A stretch of 64,000 nucleotides of DNA from Planctomycetota bacterium (GCA_020848275.1 JADLAK010000101.1:1-64000); one strand, 5' to 3'; shown: positions 50,713 to 59,449, counted from the first letter of the stretch. Made by a program: numbers and translations. The notes: generated by a model not told the origin, from the sequence alone.

Positions 50713-53700
50713 CTACTTCACCGGCGCGACCCACTTGCTGACGGCGTTGCGCACGTCCTCAATTTTCATCGGCTTTGAGATGTAGTCGTCCATCCCGCTG
50801 TCGAGGCATTTTTCGCGGTCGCCCTGCATGGCATTGGCGGTCATGGCGACAATCGGGATGCGCCGCGCGCCGTCCTGCGCTACGCGAATCCGCCGCGTCG
50901 CCTCGTAGCCGTCCATTTCGGGCATCTGGCAGTCCATGAACACGAGGTCGTAGGGCAGGCGCGAGAACATTTGTACTGCTTCAACACCATTGCCGGCGAC
51001 ATCGATATGGCAGCCGAGGCGTTCGAGTATGCGGATTGCCAGCTTCTGGTTTACCGCATTGTCCTCGGCCAGGAGCACGCGCCGGCCCGCGAATGCGGCC
51101 TCGTGGCTTGGCGTGGGTTCCGTGGGTTTCACCGAGGTCGTGGTCGTTATCTTGGTGCCGGGATTGAATATCCGCTTGAGAACCCCGGTCAGCGTTTCGG
51201 TGCGCAGGGGCTTGCTCAGCACCGCTTCCACCATGCCCACGGGCATGGTGATGTCCTCCTGTTTCACATGGGCGCTGACGATGATGATGCGCACGTCCTT
51301 GAGACGGTCATCGCTTTTGATCGCGCGCGCGAGCTGCGCGCCGTCCATCACCGGCATGCGCATGTCGCAAAGCGCGACTACATAAGGCGCTCCTTCGTTG
51401 AACTTCTCTCGCATCATGCGCAGCGCCGCCATGCCGGAATCCGCCGCGTCGGCCTGCAGGCCGACATTGGCGCACAGATGGCTGAGCACCTTGCGGCTGT
51501 TGGGATCGTCGTCAACGACAATGGCGCGCGCCGAGGGCGGGATGCTAAGCGTAACTTCACCGCCGATGTCCTCGTCGACGGCAACGCTGATTTCGAACCA
51601 GAACGTCGAACCCTTGCCGGCGACGCTCTCCACGCCGATCGTTCCGTGCATCAGTTCGACCAGTTGTTTGCAGATGGCAAGGCCAAGGCCGGTGCCGCCG
51701 AACTCGCGTGTGGTTGACGCGTCGGCCTGGCTGAATTTCTGGAACAGCCGGCTCTGTTTTTCCGGCGGGATGCCGATGCCGGTATCCTTGACCGCAACGC
51801 GCAGCCGCGCGCGACCGTTGTCCGAGCCTCGGTTCTCGACGGCGATCAGCACGCTGCCCGCGCCGGTGAATTTCACCGCGTTTCCCACCAGGTTCAACAA
51901 TATCTGGCGCAGGCGGCCGGCGTCGGCGACGACGCGACGCGGCGCGGAGCCGTCGTAACGCACCAGAAGTTCCAGCCCCTTGGAATGGGCCTGGGCCGCA
52001 AGCAGCTCGGCGACCTCGTGGATCGCGCCGTGCAGGTTGAAGGCGGTGGGCTCCAGCGTCATCTTGCCCGCCTCGATCTTGGAGAAGTCAAGGATGTCGT
52101 TGATGATCGAAAGCAGGGCCTCGCCCGAGCCGCGGATGACGTCGGCGTACTCGCGCTGCTCGGCGGTAAGGTTGGTTTCGGCAAGCAGGCCGACCATTCC
52201 GATCACGCCGTTCATGGGCGTGCGGATTTCGTGGCTCATGTTGGCCAAAAATTCGCTCTTGAGGCGCGTGGCCTCGTTGGCCTTTTCCAGCGCGACGTCG
52301 AGCTCGCGGTTCTTCTTCTCGATCTCGCTCGCGTATTCGGCGCGGCGCTTCTCGGCTTCCTTGGCCTGGCTGATATCGCGCAAAAAGGCGCTGAACACCA
52401 ACCCGCTTCCTACCTCTGCGCCAGAAATCGCGATTTCGATCGGAAATTCGCGGCCGTCCTTATGCACGGCGGTCAGCTCCATACGCTTGCCAAGCAGCCG
52501 GGACTCGCGCGTTTGCACCCAGCGGCTCACGCCGGCGCGGTGTGGGTCGCGAAACGCCGGCGGAATAATCAGGTCGGCGACATCGCGGCCCTGGGCCTCC
52601 GCCGCAGTCCAGCCAAAGACGGTCTCCGCCGCCGGGTTCCACCCTGTAATGCAGCCGTCGGCGCCGATGGTGACCACGGCGTCAAGCGCGGTGTCCACGA
52701 TGGCGCGTAACCGCTGTTCACCCCGCTGAAGGGCGGCTTCGCGCTCGCGGCGCTCGGTGATGTCCTGGCAGGTGCCCAGCAACTTGACAGCTTTGCCATG
52801 TTCGTCGCACACGATGTCCATGTTGCCCGCGATTTCGCGCACCGTGCCGTCACGCCAGACAATGCGGTGCTCAGTAACATGCCGCCGGGCGGACTGCATC
52901 GCCTTGCCCCATTCCTGCTGCACCCGCGACAAATCCTCGGGATGGATCATCGAGTAGTAGGTATCAACCGCAATTTTTATTTCGCCCGGCTTGAAGCCGA
53001 AAATGCGATAGGACTCGTCCGACCACGACGACGTTCCCGTCAGCAACTCCGCCTCCCAGCTCCCGACATTGCCGATGCGCTGGGCGTCATTGAGGCGCGC
53101 GGCAGCGTCACGCTGGGCTTCCTCCATGTGCTTGCGTTCCGAAATATCGCGGCCGGCGGCATAAAAGATGTCGGAGTTCGCGAAGCGTATCGCGTTCCAG
53201 TTGGTCCACCTGTAGCCGCCGTCGCGCGCCTTGCAGCGAACCTCGAAGGTCTCGACAGTCCCGTCTTGCGCCAGGCGCTCCACCTGCCTGGCCACGGCAG
53301 CCACATCATCGGGATGAATGAGTTCAATAAAGGGCGTGCCTTCGAGTTCCTCGGGCTTGTACCCGAGTGTTTTTGTCCAGGCGACATTGCAGCGTTTGAA
53401 CTTTCCGTCGAACCCCGCGAGGCAAAGCATGTCGAGAGACATGGTGAAGAAGCGATCGCGTTCTTCCGTGCGCGCGGCGACAATGCTCTCAAGGTTCTGG
53501 TTGATCTTCTCCAGCGCAACGCTCTTCTCGCTTAGGGCCCTAGCCATAGCCTCCATGCGCACGCCGACGCGGCCCAGTTCATCGGACCCTGAAACGGTAC
53601 GGACTGTGTCGGTATTGCCCGCACCAAGGTCGTCGGCCATCTGCTGAAGCGCCCTGGCGCGACGCGCAATACGCAGCGGCAAAAACACGCACATCAACCC

Positions 53701-54330
53701 CGCGACCGAGAGGCCGATGGCCAAACCAACAGTGGCCAATGTGCGGAACTGTGCGGCGCCCGCGAGAACTTCGCTGTGGGCCGCGTGAGTCTCCACGGCC
53801 TCGTGGCGCGCAAGTTCATAAATGTCGTCCGTGAACTTGCGGATGTCACCCTTGCTTGGTTCCATCGCGGCGTTGGCCGCTTCCGCTGAAGCCAGGCCGC
53901 CCGTTCTTAACCTCGCCAAAGTGGCCCGGACGTTCGCGGCGTATCGGTCCACCCCGGCGTTCCAGGACAGAACGTCGGCGGTGGTGTATTCCAGGTCGCT
54001 CGGGGCATTGGCGAGTGCATCCAGGCTGGCCTTCACCGCCGCCACCTGTACGCTCCACTGCTCCTCATAGGCGGCCAACCGCGCCGCGTCGCGATGGTTG
54101 AGGAACATGTCTTTTTCGAAGCGACGGCATTGCAGGCTGTGGAACTGGATATCCGTCAGGGCGCGGTTGCGCCCGTCAAGGTCGACGATTTCTGCCTGAA
54201 CGCGGCCCTCCAGACGGCCAATGAATACCGTCGTAAGCGCCAGCATCAATACCAGCAAAAGCGCCAGTGCGCTCAAGGCGGCGCCCACTTGCGTGCTAAG
54301 ACGCATGCGATCGAGAAACGAAAAGCGCAT
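50713..54330 (-). CDS. Hybrid sensor histidine kinase with three PAS domains and two receiver domains
   Basis: A 1205-residue signalling protein. A first membrane segment near the N-terminus ([24 protein letters not shown]), a periplasmic four-helix-type sensor, a second membrane segment and a HAMP region come first. Three PAS/PAC units follow, the last with [29 protein letters not shown]. Next are a HisKA domain with phospho-accepting H700 in [11 protein letters not shown], an HATPase with [10 protein letters not shown], and two receiver domains with phospho-acceptors D989 (ALCDMRMP) and D1133 ([11 protein letters not shown]). The ATG at 54330 is chosen to start at the membrane anchor. It has no partner gene nearby, and the IS1595-like element sits 47 bp upstream. 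Confidence 0.94.
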   Translation of the reverse strand: MRFSFLDRMRLSTQVGAALSALALLLVLMLALTTVFIGRLEGRVQAEIVDLDGRNRALTDIQFHSLQCRRFEKDMFLNHRDAARLAAYEEQWSVQVAAVKASLDALANAPSDLEYTTADVLSWNAGVDRYAANVRATLARLRTGGLASAEAANAAMEPSKGDIRKFTDDIYELARHEAVETHAAHSEVLAGAAQFRTLATVGLAIGLSVAGLMCVFLPLRIARRARALQQMADDLGAGNTDTVRTVSGSDELGRVGVRMEAMARALSEKSVALEKINQNLESIVAARTEERDRFFTMSLDMLCLAGFDGKFKRCNVAWTKTLGYKPEELEGTPFIELIHPDDVAAVARQVERLAQDGTVETFEVRCKARDGGYRWTNWNAIRFANSDIFYAAGRDISERKHMEEAQRDAAARLNDAQRIGNVGSWEAELLTGTSSWSDESYRIFGFKPGEIKIAVDTYYSMIHPEDLSRVQQEWGKAMQSARRHVTEHRIVWRDGTVREIAGNMDIVCDEHGKAVKLLGTCQDITERREREAALQRGEQRLRAIVDTALDAVVTIGADGCITGWNPAAETVFGWTAAEAQGRDVADLIIPPAFRDPHRAGVSRWVQTRESRLLGKRMELTAVHKDGREFPIEIAISGAEVGSGLVFSAFLRDISQAKEAEKRRAEYASEIEKKNRELDVALEKANEATRLKSEFLANMSHEIRTPMNGVIGMVGLLAETNLTAEQREYADVIRGSGEALLSIINDILDFSKIEAGKMTLEPTAFNLHGAIHEVAELLAAQAHSKGLELLVRYDGSAPRRVVADAGRLRQILLNLVGNAVKFTGAGSVLIAVENRGSDNGRARLRVAVKDTGIGIPPEKQSRLFQKFSQADASTTREFGGTGLGLAICKQLVELMHGTIGVESVAGKGSTFWFEISVAVDEDIGGEVTLSIPPSARAIVVDDDPNSRKVLSHLCANVGLQADAADSGMAALRMMREKFNEGAPYVVALCDMRMPVMDGAQLARAIKSDDRLKDVRIIIVSAHVKQEDITMPVGMVEAVLSKPLRTETLTGVLKRIFNPGTKITTTTSVKPTEPTPSHEAAFAGRRVLLAEDNAVNQKLAIRILERLGCHIDVAGNGVEAVQMFSRLPYDLVFMDCQMPEMDGYEATRRIRVAQDGARRIPIVAMTANAMQGDREKCLDSGMDDYISKPMKIEDVRNAVSKWVAPVK

Positions 54331-54376
54331 GGCGTTAACTATATAAACAGTAAAATTCGCAAAAAGACCAAAAGTG

Positions 54377-54384
54377 CGAATTTC
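54377..54384 (+). repeat. 8-bp target-site duplication, left copy
   Basis: CGAATTTC directly precedes the left inverted repeat and is repeated exactly at 56094-56101 after the right one. An 8-bp duplication is the usual length for the IS1595 family. Confidence 0.85.
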
Positions 54385-54406
54385 CGGAACTATGTACTTG
54401 TTGAAA
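54385..54406 (+). repeat. Left terminal inverted repeat of the IS element
   Basis: A 22-bp inverted repeat; it differs from the reverse complement of 56072-56093 at one position (C versus G at position 6). Confidence 0.9.
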
Positions 54407-54419
54407 TCGCCGTTCCATG

Positions 54420-54443
54420 AAAACCCCCGCGAGAGCGGGGGTT
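54420..54443 (-). terminator. Intrinsic terminator of the 41-codon ORF
   Basis: A 10-bp stem AAACCCCCGC/GCGGGGGTTT has loop GAGA and lies immediately after the stop of the small minus-strand ORF. The T-rich flank on the minus strand (gttttcat) supports termination in that direction. Confidence 0.75.
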
Positions 54444-54444
54444 T

Positions 54445-54570
54445 GTTACTTCTTCTTAGGTTCGGGTTTGGCCGCAAACAGGCGCTTTAGAGCCTCTGCT
54501 GGGCTCTTGATCTTCAAGCGCTCTGGTTCCGGGCCGCGCTTCGGCGTGCGTTTGGTCATTTTTCTAGGCA
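54445..54570 (-). CDS. Small basic protein, 41 aa, inside the IS element
   Basis: A 41-codon ORF beginning MPRKMTKRTPKRGPEPERLK and ending in three lysines. An inner ATG at codon 5 is an alternative start. It is highly basic, with a KRTPKRGPEPERLKI stretch that recalls short basic hypothetical proteins seen in other environmental bacteria, though I cannot name a family. No strong Shine-Dalgarno is visible. The terminator directly after the stop codon (54420-54443) argues for a real transcript. Function unknown; it could be an accessory factor of the element. Confidence 0.5.
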
Positions 54571-54677
54571 TTGTCAAGCTGTGGATATTAAGTGCTTAAC
54601 CCAAATGGGCGTAAGGACTTAGGGCTATATTCCTTTACTTCCTGCGCCAGTGTGCGTAACGTTCCGTTACATGCATC

Positions 54678-54717
54678 GGGCAGACAGCCCCGGATTGGTT
54701 TCCGAAGCTGTCTGCCC
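54678..54717 (+). other. Structured hairpin inside the IS element
   Basis: A perfect 10-bp stem GGGCAGACAG (54678-54687)/CTGTCTGCCC (54708-54717) encloses an inner stem CGGA (54691-54694)/TCCG (54701-54704). It lies in the 54571-54923 stretch, which otherwise contains only the possible 29-codon ORF. It could be part of a leader RNA of the plus-strand unit or a transposition site. Confidence 0.5.
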
Positions 54718-54779
54718 TTGGCCGGTGTGGGTGTGGTCCAGATTCGCGTCCCGATCACGCCCGCACATCGGAGTCAGCA

Positions 54780-54869
54780 ATGACGACGCCTGCAAGCAAC
54801 AAGCACCGGAAGGGCTTCAAGACTATCCGCGTGCCTGACTATCGCCGGAACCTGCATCGCCGGTGCTAG
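54780..54869 (+). CDS. Possible 29-aa basic peptide gene inside the IS element
   Basis: An ATG at 54780 with GGAG 6 bases upstream opens a 29-codon frame (begins MTTPASNKHRKGFKTIRV, ends HRRC). The product is strongly basic. It is followed by a 9-bp stem TGCTGGGGC/GCCCCAGCA (about 54881-54908) and then by the tRNA gene on the same strand. Short length and lack of comparison make this tentative. Confidence 0.3.
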   Translation: MTTPASNKHRKGFKTIRVPDYRRNLHRRC

Positions 54870-54923
54870 TCATCTTCAAAATGCTGGGGCGCTTTCAATG
54901 GCCCCAGCAGCTTCAACCCTCTT

Positions 54924-55029
54924 GCAGTGGTGGCGAAATCGGTAAACGCGCCGGGCTTGGACTCCGGTGAGGCGGTCCCTCAGAAAGACCATACGCCTCT
55001 TGTCGGTTCAACCCCGACCCACTGCACCA
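54924..55029 (+). tRNA. Class II tRNA gene, leucine-type body with predicted anticodon UGG (Pro codon)
   Basis: A 106-base cloverleaf with encoded CCA. Acceptor GCAGTGG/CCACTGC with discriminator A; D arm GCG/CGC with the GAAATCGGTAAAC loop typical of tRNA-Leu; anticodon stem CCGGG (54951-54955)/TCCGG (54963-54967), loop CTTGGAC, anticodon TGG at 54958-54960; a long 34-base variable region with GAGGC/GCCTC and GGTC/GACC pairings; T arm GTCGG/CCGAC with TTCAACC. Body and discriminator suit LeuRS, while the anticodon reads proline codons; A37 is also atypical for tRNA-Pro. It lies inside the IS element, 2 bases from the convergent transposase stop. A pseudo-tRNA is possible. Confidence 0.75.
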
Positions 55030-55031
55030 CC

Positions 55032-56012
55032 CTACTTACGCGCCACATAATCTTTGTACATAAGCCTGCGGCCAACGGAAGCCCGAATTGCGGCCTCTGT
55101 GCGCTGGCCATCGTCAACATCACGGTAGTTGTACTTGAACGCGAATTCCGCCAAGTACCGCGACAGATGTTCCGGGCTGACGCTATGAAACACGCCATAG
55201 ATACCGCGTTTCACAATCGCAAACGCGCTCTCAATGGTGTTTGAATGCACGTCGCCGCGCGCGTATTCGCCCGCGCTGTGCTTGACGTGTTCATGCCCGC
55301 CTTTGAAGCGCCAGCCGATGCTGCGGTAACGCCGGGCTTCGTCGGTGTAGATGCGAGAACTGATATCCACGTTCTCGTGGACAACCTTGGCGACTGGCAG
55401 CGTGCCCAAGTCTTCTGGTTGGCGCAAACGCAACCGGCCGCCGCGTTCAACCATGCCAAGCACCGGCACAGAACGCCGCTTCCAACCACCCTGGGACTGC
55501 CTACGGTGGTAGCGCGGCTTCCCGCCAATGAACGTTTCATCAATCTCAACCACGCCGCCCAACTGGCCCTTCATTGGCGTGGGGTCGTTCTCCATCGCGG
55601 CGCGGATTCTGGCCATCAGGAACAGCGCCGACTTGTAGCTGATCTGCGCTTCGCGGGAAATCTGTAGAGCCGATACGCCCTTTTTGGATGAGCAAGCGCG
55701 CCAGAACGCATGGCACCAAACGCGAAGCGGCAGGCGCGACTCTTCCATGACGGTGCCAGTGCGAACGGTGAACATCGTCTTGCACTGGCGGCAGCGAAGG
55801 CGGAAGTCCTTGTTCCGCTCAATCGTGCCGCGCTTGCACATGCGGGCAACGTTCTTGCTCTGGCAATAAGGACACTCTGGCTCATTGCCCCAACGACGGG
55901 CTTCCATGAACGTCACGGCCAGAGCCTCGTCAGTAGAGGCAACGCGGAGCGCCTCAATCGTTGGGTCTATCGGATGTTTCTTCCCGCGTTCCATGCGGAG
56001 AATATCCAACAT
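55032..56012 (-). CDS. IS1595-family transposase
   Basis: A 326-residue DDE-type transposase. The N-terminal zinc ribbon is seen in CPYCQS ... CKRG ... RCRQCKTMF (about 48-78). The catalytic core has VVEIDETFIGGKP (first Asp), the IYTDEARRY strand (second Asp) and HSNTIESAFAIVKRGIYGVFHSVSPEHLSRYLAEFAFKYN (Glu), the distinctive IS1595/ISXO2-like signature. The frame is intact, so the element may still be mobile. It begins near the right inverted repeat and ends 2 bases from the convergent tRNA gene. Confidence 0.95.
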   Translation of the reverse strand: MLDILRMERGKKHPIDPTIEALRVASTDEALAVTFMEARRWGNEPECPYCQSKNVARMCKRGTIERNKDFRLRCRQCKTMFTVRTGTVMEESRLPLRVWCHAFWRACSSKKGVSALQISREAQISYKSALFLMARIRAAMENDPTPMKGQLGGVVEIDETFIGGKPRYHRRQSQGGWKRRSVPVLGMVERGGRLRLRQPEDLGTLPVAKVVHENVDISSRIYTDEARRYRSIGWRFKGGHEHVKHSAGEYARGDVHSNTIESAFAIVKRGIYGVFHSVSPEHLSRYLAEFAFKYNYRDVDDGQRTEAAIRASVGRRLMYKDYVARK

Positions 56013-56071
56013 CTTTTTACCTATTGCAAATGAAATCAGGACTCATTTTCAACTAATCGCGCAAAAGCATG

Positions 56072-56093
56072 TTTCAACAAGTACATACTTCCG
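56072..56093 (-). repeat. Right terminal inverted repeat of the IS element
   Basis: The reverse complement matches 54385-54406 at 21 of 22 positions. It is directly followed by the second copy of the 8-bp duplication. Confidence 0.9.
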
Positions 56094-56101
56094 CGAATTT
56101 C
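56094..56101 (+). repeat. 8-bp target-site duplication, right copy
   Basis: CGAATTTC, identical to 54377-54384 and directly adjacent to the right inverted repeat. Confidence 0.85.
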
Positions 56102-56107
56102 TGCCCA

Positions 56108-57082
56108 TCAGAACCTGATCTGGTCCTTGAAGGCGAGAATCGCGACGCCCGCAATGGCGACGATCGCGCCGGCCACCGCGCGCACCGATACCTTCTGTTT
56201 GTAAAGTACAACCACCAGCGGAATGACCACCACAGGCGCGGTCGCAAAGATTGTCGCCGCAACAGCGGCGTCCGTTTGCGTCAGCGCAAACAGTGACAAC
56301 GTAACGCCGATGAACGGGCCGAAAAACGTCCCGCCGAGGGTCAGCATCATGCCGTGACGGTCGCTGAGCTTGCCTAACGTTTGCGGCGCCGAGCCGCGCG
56401 CCAGGCCGAGCGCCACAAGCACCAGGCCGCCGGCGACCATGCGCACCAGCGTGCCGATCAGGGGATGGATCGCGACGGGTTCAACCAGCCGCGCGACCTG
56501 AGCTACCGACGTCGCCGTGTCGACGTATCCAAGCCCCGCCTTGGCAAGCACCGCGCCAAAAGCCTGCCCGACAGCGCCGATGATGCCGAACCCGATGCCG
56601 GCCCACGGGTTGCCGTGCATCTCTCCCGGCGCGCCCTGCTCGATGGCCACCCACAGCGAACCCGCGAGCGTCACCGCCATGCCGATGAGAGCCGTCGCGT
56701 TGAGCGGCTCGCCGAGCATCGGCACGGCCATTGCCGCGGTAAACGCGGGCGCGAGGCTCAACAGTAATATGCCGCGGCGCGGGCCAAGGATCGCAAGGCA
56801 GACAAAATAGGCGCTGTCGCCGATCACCAGCCCTGAAAAACCCGAGACGGCCAGCAACGCCATCTGGTTTGCCGGCAGCGGCGCGCCGAACAGGCCCATT
56901 GCCGCCGCCGAGGCGGCAAGCAGCAGCACGGCCATCACCAGGCGAATCTGGTTGACGTGAAACTGGCCCATCCGCCGTGCTGCGGAACTGAAAAAGACCG
57001 CGGCGGTGCCCCAGCAAAAGGCGGTCCCCGCCGCAGCGAGGACCCCGTTGAGATGAGAAGTTTCGATCACGCCAAGGTTCAC
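56108..57082 (-). CDS. EamA/DMT family transporter
   Basis: A 324-residue inner-membrane protein with about ten membrane segments in two EamA repeats (about 10-145 and 165-315). The first repeat opens GVLAAAGTAFCWGTAAVFFSSA; the second has AGIGFGIIGAVGQAFGAVLAKAGLGYVD and ends ALTQTDAAVAATIFATAPVVVIPLVVVLYKQKVS. These transporters export or import small metabolites; the substrate is not predictable. The start is a GTG at 57082; an in-frame GTG a few codons on is also possible. A 31-bp gap separates it from the upstream DUF3501 gene, so it may be part of that transcript. Confidence 0.88.
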   Translation of the reverse strand: MNLGVIETSHLNGVLAAAGTAFCWGTAAVFFSSAARRMGQFHVNQIRLVMAVLLLAASAAAMGLFGAPLPANQMALLAVSGFSGLVIGDSAYFVCLAILGPRRGILLLSLAPAFTAAMAVPMLGEPLNATALIGMAVTLAGSLWVAIEQGAPGEMHGNPWAGIGFGIIGAVGQAFGAVLAKAGLGYVDTATSVAQVARLVEPVAIHPLIGTLVRMVAGGLVLVALGLARGSAPQTLGKLSDRHGMMLTLGGTFFGPFIGVTLSLFALTQTDAAVAATIFATAPVVVIPLVVVLYKQKVSVRAVAGAIVAIAGVAILAFKDQIRF

Positions 57083-57113
57083 GGCGCGAGCATTGATCGG
57101 CGCAAGCGGGCGG

Positions 57114-57683
57114 TCAAGTCAAGTCCGAGACGAGCTCCTTGCGCAGGTTGTCGCCTACGGGCGTTTCGGCGGGATAGTCCTTGAGATCGATCACGAACTT
57201 CGCGGGCGCCGTGCGCAGCATCTTGGCTTGGGCGGCGCTCAAGACAAACTTGATGTAGTGCACCGCCGCGGTGCGATTTTCTTCAGTGCGGCCGGGTTCG
57301 AACTCGGCCAGCAGCTTGTCCTTGCCCACCTGAAGGTACAGGTTGCCGTCGAGCTTGGTGAAAATCGGCAGCCATTTGCGCAGTTCGGCGTCGTTGGTGA
57401 TCTGGATGAACAGCGTCGCCGACAACTCACCCGCGCGCGGCAGCAGGTCGTTGTACGTCTCGAGTTCTTCGTTAATCGCGTCGAGCGACTGCAACTGCTC
57501 CGCGCGCATCATCTCCTGCACCTGGTAAATCAGCGTGTCGCGGTTTTCGAACTCCAACGTCACCTTGTCGCCAAGCTGCGCGCGGCGACGATTACGAAGT
57601 TCCATCGCCTGCTTGCGGCGCTTTTCGCGCTGCTTCTCGTATTCAGCAATCGGGATTACGTCAGATAGTGCCAGCGGATTCAT
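57114..57683 (-). CDS. DUF3501 family protein of the rubrerythrin / Fe-S cluster
   Basis: A 189-residue protein beginning MNPLALSDVIPIAEYEKQREKRRKQ, the typical N-terminus of the DUF3501 family, with a basic helix followed by LRNRRRAQLGDKVTLEFENRDTLIYQVQEMMRAEQ and FIQITNDAELRKWLPIF. GAGGA lies 5 bases before the ATG at 57683, which decides this start over longer in-frame options. DUF3501 genes recur beside rubrerythrin and heterodisulfide-reductase-like Fe-S proteins; their function is unknown. It is the last gene of the fur-rbr-FeS unit. Confidence 0.88.
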   Translation of the reverse strand: MNPLALSDVIPIAEYEKQREKRRKQAMELRNRRRAQLGDKVTLEFENRDTLIYQVQEMMRAEQLQSLDAINEELETYNDLLPRAGELSATLFIQITNDAELRKWLPIFTKLDGNLYLQVGKDKLLAEFEPGRTEENRTAAVHYIKFVLSAAQAKMLRTAPAKFVIDLKDYPAETPVGDNLRKELVSDLT

Positions 57684-57821
57684 TTCATTCCTCGTCATCG
57701 TATCGGTTGTCAAAACGCCCGGATCGAATTCACGTGTATTGAAGCAACTGTCGTCCACGGACTTTTTTCAGCCGGTTCATCTTCCGGTCACATGACAATC
57801 AGAACGCGAGTGAATGTTTGA

Positions 57822-59348
57822 CTAAGAAGTCGCGGGTTCTAACGGAGCGACCGGCGTGCCCTTGAGGCGATCGCCCTGCTTGCCCACGTCAAAACCATAC
57901 GCTTTGGCAAGTGCGACCACGGGATGCGTCATTTCGACTCCCGTAGCTTCCTTAACTTGCGTCGCCGCAAGGTGGCATTCGCCGCAAGCGCCGGAACACG
58001 GCTCGCCGGCGGTCGGCGTCATGCCCTCAAACAGTTTGCTGCCCCAGTGCAGTGAATCCTTGTGGGTCTCCTTCATCATCGACCAAGTGCCGTCGTGGCC
58101 CGAGCAATGGTCGTTGACCTCGACGGTCTCGGTGCACATTTCGAGCATGTCGCGCCCGCGAAAGCCGATGTTCTGTGTCTTGGTATGACACGGCAGGTGA
58201 TATTTAATCTTTTCGTAACGGAGTTTAAAATCGCGTTTGATGCGGCCCTCGCGCTTGAGCTTGAAGATGTAGTCGCCGAGATCGTGGCAATGCTTGGCCA
58301 GGCGCTTGGCGTCCTCGGTACCGAGGATCTGCTCGTATTCCTCGCGGATCATCAGCGAGCAACTCGGCGACGGGATCACGACTTCGTAGCCCTTGTCAAC
58401 CCATTCCAACAGAGCTTTGGCGTTGCGCTTGATGTTGTGCGTGGCGGCGTCGATGTCGCCTTCGTCCAGAAACGGCATGCCGCAGCAAACCTGCTGCTCG
58501 GGCCACACGACCTCGACGCCGTTGTGTTCAAGGACCTCGACGGCGGCCTTGCCCGCGGTCGGGTCGTTCCAATTGATGAGGCAGGTCGAAAACAGCGCGA
58601 CTTTCAATGGCATCGCCTTTGACGCGTCAAGACCCTCTTTCAGCGGCTGCGGCGTCTCGACCTTGGGAGTGTGTTTCTTCCACCAGCGCGGGAACGTCTC
58701 CTTGTGGAACTCGGGCAGCAGCTTGTCGCGCGCGATGCCCATCACCATTTCCATGATCGCGCGGTTGAGCGGGTTTTTGTTCGCCCAGTTCATCAGGCGC
58801 GGCATCTTGCTCGAGAGGCGGCCGATCAGGTCGGGGTTGCGCAGCAGCTTTTTGGTCAGGCTCACCCCGCGTTCGCGCACACGTTGCGCTTTCATGCGCA
58901 GAATCAGCCGCGGGAAGTCAACGGCGAAATCGTGCGGCGGCGTATACGGGCAATTCGGGTAGCAGAGTTTGCACTGGAAGCACTCGTCGAGCGCTTTCTC
59001 GCGCAATGCTACGGAGAGGTCTCGCGCATGGGCCGAAAGTTCGGGCAACTCGTCGCCCATGACTTCGGCGCTCTCGATGCCCTCGGCCATAGCTTCACCC
59101 TTGGCCGCGTGCTCGTCGCGTCGGGCCTTGGCTTTCTGCTGCAATTCGGGGTGCGCCTTCAGGTGTTCGTCGCGGCGCTTTTCAGTGATGCCGTCGATGC
59201 CCTTGAAAATCGTCGGGAAGGTGTCGCAGAACTTTATGCACAGGCGGCAGCCGTTACAGATCTCGAAAATGCGGTCGACTTCGGACTTCAGATCCGATTG
59301 ATCCCAGAACTTCGGGTTGTTTACGTTGAGACCGATTGATTGAGCCAT
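57822..59348 (-). CDS. Heterodisulfide-reductase-like (Fe-S)-binding protein (GlpC/HdrD type)
   Basis: A 508-residue cytoplasmic redox protein. Two [4Fe-4S] clusters are encoded near the N-terminus: CNGCRLCIKFC (C31, C34, C37, C41) and CFQCKLCYPNC (C123, C126, C129, C133). The C-terminal half has two CCG-type domains: CCGMPFLDEGDID and CSGACGECHLAA. This order matches the GlpC/HdrD-like Fe-S subunits. Beside rubrerythrin and a Fur-type regulator it probably carries electrons for peroxide detoxification; that link is by context. Confidence 0.9.
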   Translation of the reverse strand: MAQSIGLNVNNPKFWDQSDLKSEVDRIFEICNGCRLCIKFCDTFPTIFKGIDGITEKRRDEHLKAHPELQQKAKARRDEHAAKGEAMAEGIESAEVMGDELPELSAHARDLSVALREKALDECFQCKLCYPNCPYTPPHDFAVDFPRLILRMKAQRVRERGVSLTKKLLRNPDLIGRLSSKMPRLMNWANKNPLNRAIMEMVMGIARDKLLPEFHKETFPRWWKKHTPKVETPQPLKEGLDASKAMPLKVALFSTCLINWNDPTAGKAAVEVLEHNGVEVVWPEQQVCCGMPFLDEGDIDAATHNIKRNAKALLEWVDKGYEVVIPSPSCSLMIREEYEQILGTEDAKRLAKHCHDLGDYIFKLKREGRIKRDFKLRYEKIKYHLPCHTKTQNIGFRGRDMLEMCTETVEVNDHCSGHDGTWSMMKETHKDSLHWGSKLFEGMTPTAGEPCSGACGECHLAATQVKEATGVEMTHPVVALAKAYGFDVGKQGDRLKGTPVAPLEPATS

Positions 59349-59349
59349 G

Positions 59350-59435
59350 AGACACCCGCGAGGTATCGGGTATCAGGTTCTAGGGATCGGGTCAAAGGCA
59401 CTGACACCTGAAACCTGGTACCTGACACCTCTTGG
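59350..59435. repeat. Degenerate ggtatcaggt / acctggtacc repeat stretch
   Basis: A stretch of short imperfect direct and inverted units (ggtatcgggtatcaggtt, cctgaaacctggtacctgacacct) between the Fe-S protein and rubrerythrin genes. It holds no ORF. Confidence 0.4.
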
Positions 59436-59449
59436 CCAGTAGAGAACAC

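Larger units (their letters stand above)
54385..56093. mobile_element. IS1595-family insertion element, 1709 bp, carrying a tRNA and small ORFs
   Basis: The element is bounded by inverted repeats at 54385-54406 and 56072-56093 (22 bp, one mismatch; shared core TATGTACTTGTTGAAA) and by the 8-bp duplication CGAATTTC. It encodes an intact IS1595-type transposase (55032-56012, minus), a class II tRNA (54924-55029, plus), a 41-codon ORF with terminator (54420-54570, minus), a structured hairpin (54678-54717) and a possible 29-codon ORF (54780-54869, plus). Some IS1595-family members are known to carry passenger genes; a tRNA passenger is unusual. The element lies between the hybrid kinase and the DMT transporter genes and interrupts no reading frame. 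Confidence 0.9.

Noticed and set aside
54924..55029. tRNA-Sec (selC) as an alternative identity, suggested by a GGTGAGGCGG string
   Set aside because: The acceptor is 7 bp with a 5-bp T stem, the D arm is leucine-like and the anticodon is not UCA; the matching string lies in the variable arm, not the D arm.
55005..55034. Site-specific integration of an island at the tRNA 3' end
   Set aside because: The transposase stop abuts the tRNA, but the true element boundaries are the inverted repeats and duplication at 54377-54406 and 56072-56101, so the tRNA is inside the element rather than its target.
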